Shown in pieces: positions 7,418-8,413 of a stretch of 8,413 nt of DNA. A program made the position numbers and the translations under genes. This DNA comes from an uncultured Alphaproteobacteria bacterium (lineage in GTDB: Bacteria > Pseudomonadota > Alphaproteobacteria > Micropepsales > Micropepsaceae), in the NCBI GenBank assembly GCA_903922545.1, contig CAIXUE010000025.1, positions 1 to 8,413 of the forward strand, written 5' to 3'. The first letter of the stretch is position 1; each line of letters begins with the position of its first letter. The notes under the pieces are model-generated. The model was given only the letters and a program-made list of their open reading frames with translations, was not told the origin of the DNA and searched no databases.

Positions 7418-7447
7418 ATCATTCGGCACAATTTTGAAAATTGTCCA
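7418..7447 (-). promoter_or_regulatory. Candidate proximal promoter of the MORN gene, overlapping a palindrome
   Basis: On the minus strand TGGACA (7442-7447, one mismatch to TTGACA) is followed after 18 bp by AATGAT (7418-7423, four of six matches to TATAAT). Transcription would start about 45 bases before the ATG at 7366. The 17-bp palindrome at 7428-7444 falls in the spacer and over the -35 box, where a bound repressor would block polymerase. This is a weak pattern match. Confidence 0.25.
7428..7444. repeat. 17-bp palindrome, possible operator
   Basis: ACAATTTTGAAAATTGT is a perfect inverted repeat of 8-bp arms around a single central base. Its size and symmetry fit a site for a dimeric regulator. 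It resembles ACAATT/AATTGT half-sites seen in some MarR-type operators, but the half-site spacing is not that of the classic OhrR box, so no regulator is assigned. Confidence 0.5.
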
Positions 7448-7469
7448 TTGCAAAATGAGCGGGAACCTA

Positions 7470-7488
7470 AACGCATCCTTGATGCGTT
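7470..7488. repeat. Inverted repeat, 8-bp stem with 3-base loop
   Basis: AACGCATC and GATGCGTT pair perfectly around CTT (plus strand), or AAG on the minus strand. In a MORN leader transcript it would form a compact hairpin about 100 bases before the start codon. Only two T residues follow on the minus strand, so it is not a standard intrinsic terminator. Confidence 0.5.
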
Positions 7489-7527
7489 GTGCGCGTTTCT
7501 AAAAGCCGCGAAATTCCTGGTGTTTTT

Positions 7528-7547
7528 GGGTGCGCTTTCGCGCGCCC
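7528..7547. repeat. GC-rich hairpin with 4-base loop
   Basis: GGGTGCGC and GCGCGCCC flank TTTC on the plus strand, giving eight pairs including one U-G wobble. On the minus strand, the direction of the neighbouring genes, the loop becomes GAAA, a stable GNRA tetraloop, with one C-A mismatch in the stem. It is followed there by an A-run rather than a T-run, so it is not a terminator of those genes. Confidence 0.45.
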
Positions 7548-7578
7548 CGTTCATCTTGGCGGTTGCATTATGAACGGG
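7546..7578. repeat. Spaced inverted repeat, 9-bp arms
   Basis: CCCGTTCAT (7546-7554) and ATGAACGGG (7570-7578) are exact reverse complements 15 bp apart. The left arm shares two bases with the hairpin at 7528-7547, so the two structures could not both form fully in one RNA. It may be a folded leader element or a split protein-binding site. Confidence 0.45.
7567..7572 (-). promoter_or_regulatory. Candidate -10 box of a distal promoter
   Basis: CATAAT on the minus strand matches TATAAT at five of six positions. No good -35 hexamer lies 16-18 bp upstream; that place is occupied by the 20-bp palindrome at 7590-7609. This is the arrangement of an activator-dependent promoter. Transcription would start near 7560 and give a leader of about 195 bases before the MORN gene. 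Confidence 0.3.
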
Positions 7579-7589
7579 ATTGATCGCGC

Positions 7590-7609
7590 TTATTCATCTA
7601 GATGAATAA
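7590..7609. repeat. Perfect 20-bp palindrome, probable regulator-binding site
   Basis: TTATTCATCTAGATGAATAA is fully self-complementary and AT-rich in a GC-rich setting, which makes a chance origin unlikely. It lies 53 bp after the cytochrome stop codon. Its centre is about 40 bp upstream of the start predicted from CATAAT at 7567-7572, a usual place for a class II activator. As a terminator it is poor: the stem is AT-only, and in the gene direction it is followed by AAGCGCG. No regulator family was recognised from the half-site. Confidence 0.55.
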
Positions 7610-7661
7610 TTTTGCGGAATGCGCCGCTACGATTGATTCACGATGATGCAGACGCGCCGGA

Positions 7662-8413
7662 TCACAGCACGGCGAGGAAATTCACCAGATCCTGTTTTTC
7701 CTCAGCCGAGAAACCGGCCTTGAAACGGCGGTCATAAAAATCCACCACATCGGACAGCGTCCTGGCCGAGCCGTTGGAGAAATACGGCGCCCGCGCCGAA
7801 AGGCCCCGCAATTGCTGCACCGTAATGGCGCCGACATCGGCGCATTTGCCGGTGGTCATGGCACGGCCCGGATCCTGGGTATAGATCACCCGGCCCAGGA
7901 ACGGATGCGCCGGCGCATCCGCATTGCAGGTAATCTTGAACAGCGGCAGGTCGGAGGCCGCAATTGCCCAGGGCGGGTTGGTCGAACCGGTATCAATCCA
8001 GCGCGCCGACGCCATGCCGCTCATGGAAATATCGTGACAGGTGGCGCAGGAGCCGTTCACCGCCGCTGCCGACGTGTTAACCCCCACCGCGCCGGTGATG
8101 GCAAGCGGGCGATGGCTGAAAATCTCCGCCCCGCGCGCCACCGAACGGCGAAATTCCTGTTCGCTGGGAGAGCCGGGATCGGGCCCGTTCTTCCAAGTGT
8201 CGAAGCTCTGAAACACCGCGCCGTCATTTGCGCTTTTTAAGTATGCGGAAATTTTCACCGCCAGCGCCAGACTTTGCGGCCCCAGGCCGGGCGGCGCGTT
8301 CTTTTGCGTGATCACCCAATTTTGCCGGTCAAAGGATTGGGCGGCAAAGACCTGGCATTCAAACGCCACGATCTGTTTCAGCTGTTTTTCATTGGGCGCG
8401 GTCTTCAATTCCA
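7662..8413 (-). CDS. C-type cytochrome, di-heme peroxidase / MauG-like, C-terminal part
   Basis: The frame is open to the window edge, so the true start is outside; a TTG at 8406-8408 could be read as a start but nothing supports it. About 250 residues are visible. Counting from that TTG as residue 1, a single heme-binding CATCH motif lies at 121-125, coded at 8034-8048. The C-terminal block LRGLSARAPYFSNGSARTLS (200-219), followed by DVVDFYDRRF and the final EKQDLVNFLAVL, is the familiar ending of di-heme cytochrome c peroxidases and MauG relatives. Those enzymes carry one CxxCH in each of two domains and are exported to the periplasm, so the first heme motif and signal peptide are expected upstream. 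Two further cysteines (161 and 189) may form a disulfide. It could be a peroxidase or a MauG-type oxidase; substrate choice cannot be decided. The gene ends 295 bp before the MORN start and is probably a separate unit. Confidence 0.88.
   Translation of the reverse strand, partial: ELKTAPNEKQLKQIVAFECQVFAAQSFDRQNWVITQKNAPPGLGPQSLALAVKISAYLKSANDGAVFQSFDTWKNGPDPGSPSEQEFRRSVARGAEIFSHRPLAITGAVGVNTSAAAVNGSCATCHDISMSGMASARWIDTGSTNPPWAIAASDLPLFKITCNADAPAHPFLGRVIYTQDPGRAMTTGKCADVGAITVQQLRGLSARAPYFSNGSARTLSDVVDFYDRRFKAGFSAEEKQDLVNFLAVL

Larger units (their letters stand above)
7367..7661. other. Noncoding gap rich in inverted repeats
   Basis: These 295 bp separate the cytochrome stop from the MORN start. 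No reading frame here looks like a real gene. The stretch is locally more AT-rich than the flanking genes and contains several inverted repeats: 7428-7444, 7470-7488, 7528-7547, 7546-7554 paired with 7570-7578, and 7590-7609. None has the GC stem plus T-run of a standard terminator in the direction of the genes. It is best read as the promoter and leader region of the MORN gene pair. Confidence 0.7.

Noticed and set aside
7367..7453. Longer N-terminus for the MORN protein from an ATG at 7453
   Set aside because: The 29 extra residues would place the signal peptide internally, and the stretch overlaps the inverted repeat and promoter-like boxes. The ATG at 7366 directly begins a normal signal peptide.
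7457..7466. GAGCGGGAAC present here on the plus strand and near 4880-4890 on the minus strand, both in gene gaps
   Set aside because: A single 10-base match in opposite orientation, with no extended similarity around it, is compatible with chance.
7379..7573. Small plus-strand frame of 64 codons in the noncoding gap
   Set aside because: It has no convincing ribosome site or recognisable protein feature, and crosses several inverted repeats that look regulatory.
7590..7609. The 20-bp palindrome as a terminator of the cytochrome gene
   Set aside because: The stem is nearly all A-T pairs and in the gene direction it is followed by AAGCGCG, not a T-run.
8406..8408. TTG as the start codon of the cytochrome
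   Set aside because: The frame stays open to the window edge, no signal peptide follows it, and family members have another domain upstream. The gene is partial.

Overview
The window comes from a GC-rich proteobacterium. An alphaproteobacterium is the best guess, because it carries a bacteriophytochrome with an HWE-type histidine kinase and a fused receiver, a heme oxygenase beside it, and several short secreted proteins preceded by ATGA-coupled genes. Genus-level placement is not possible from this sequence alone. Almost everything is on the minus strand. The one exception is the last 48 codons of an M13 metallopeptidase at the left edge.

Layout, read in the minus-strand direction of transcription (right to left):
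(1) 8413-7662 is the C-terminal part of a c-type cytochrome of the di-heme peroxidase (MauG/CcpA-like) class, cut by the window edge.
(2) 7661-7367 is a 295-bp noncoding stretch rich in inverted repeats. It includes a perfect 20-bp palindrome, a 17-bp palindrome and two or three possible stem-loops.
(3) 7366-4923 holds a two-gene unit for secreted proteins: a 585-residue MORN-repeat protein with a six-cysteine C-terminal domain, and a 229-residue protein with a Tyr/Gly/Pro-rich tail. They overlap by ATGA.
(4) 4922-4793 is a 130-bp gap with a plausible promoter.
(5) 4792-148 is a four-gene unit: bacteriophytochrome hybrid kinase, heme oxygenase, secreted TPR protein, and luciferase-like flavin oxidoreductase (LLM, MsnO8 type). 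The first two are 27 bp apart; the next two junctions are 4-bp ATGA overlaps.
(6) 147-1 is the M13 peptidase end, convergent with the LLM gene. The two stop codons abut with no intergenic base.

The core logic is a red/far-red light sensor module. The heme oxygenase would cut heme to biliverdin, and biliverdin would attach to Cys14 of the phytochrome. Light would then control the HWE kinase and the receiver fused to it. The unusual part is that a periplasmic TPR protein and an LLM flavoenzyme are tightly coupled behind the heme oxygenase. That suggests light-controlled or bilin-linked co-expression, but no function for this pairing can be proven from sequence. The MORN protein and its partner form a separate envelope-related unit of unknown role. 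No tRNA, rRNA, CRISPR array, insertion sequence or prophage gene was seen.
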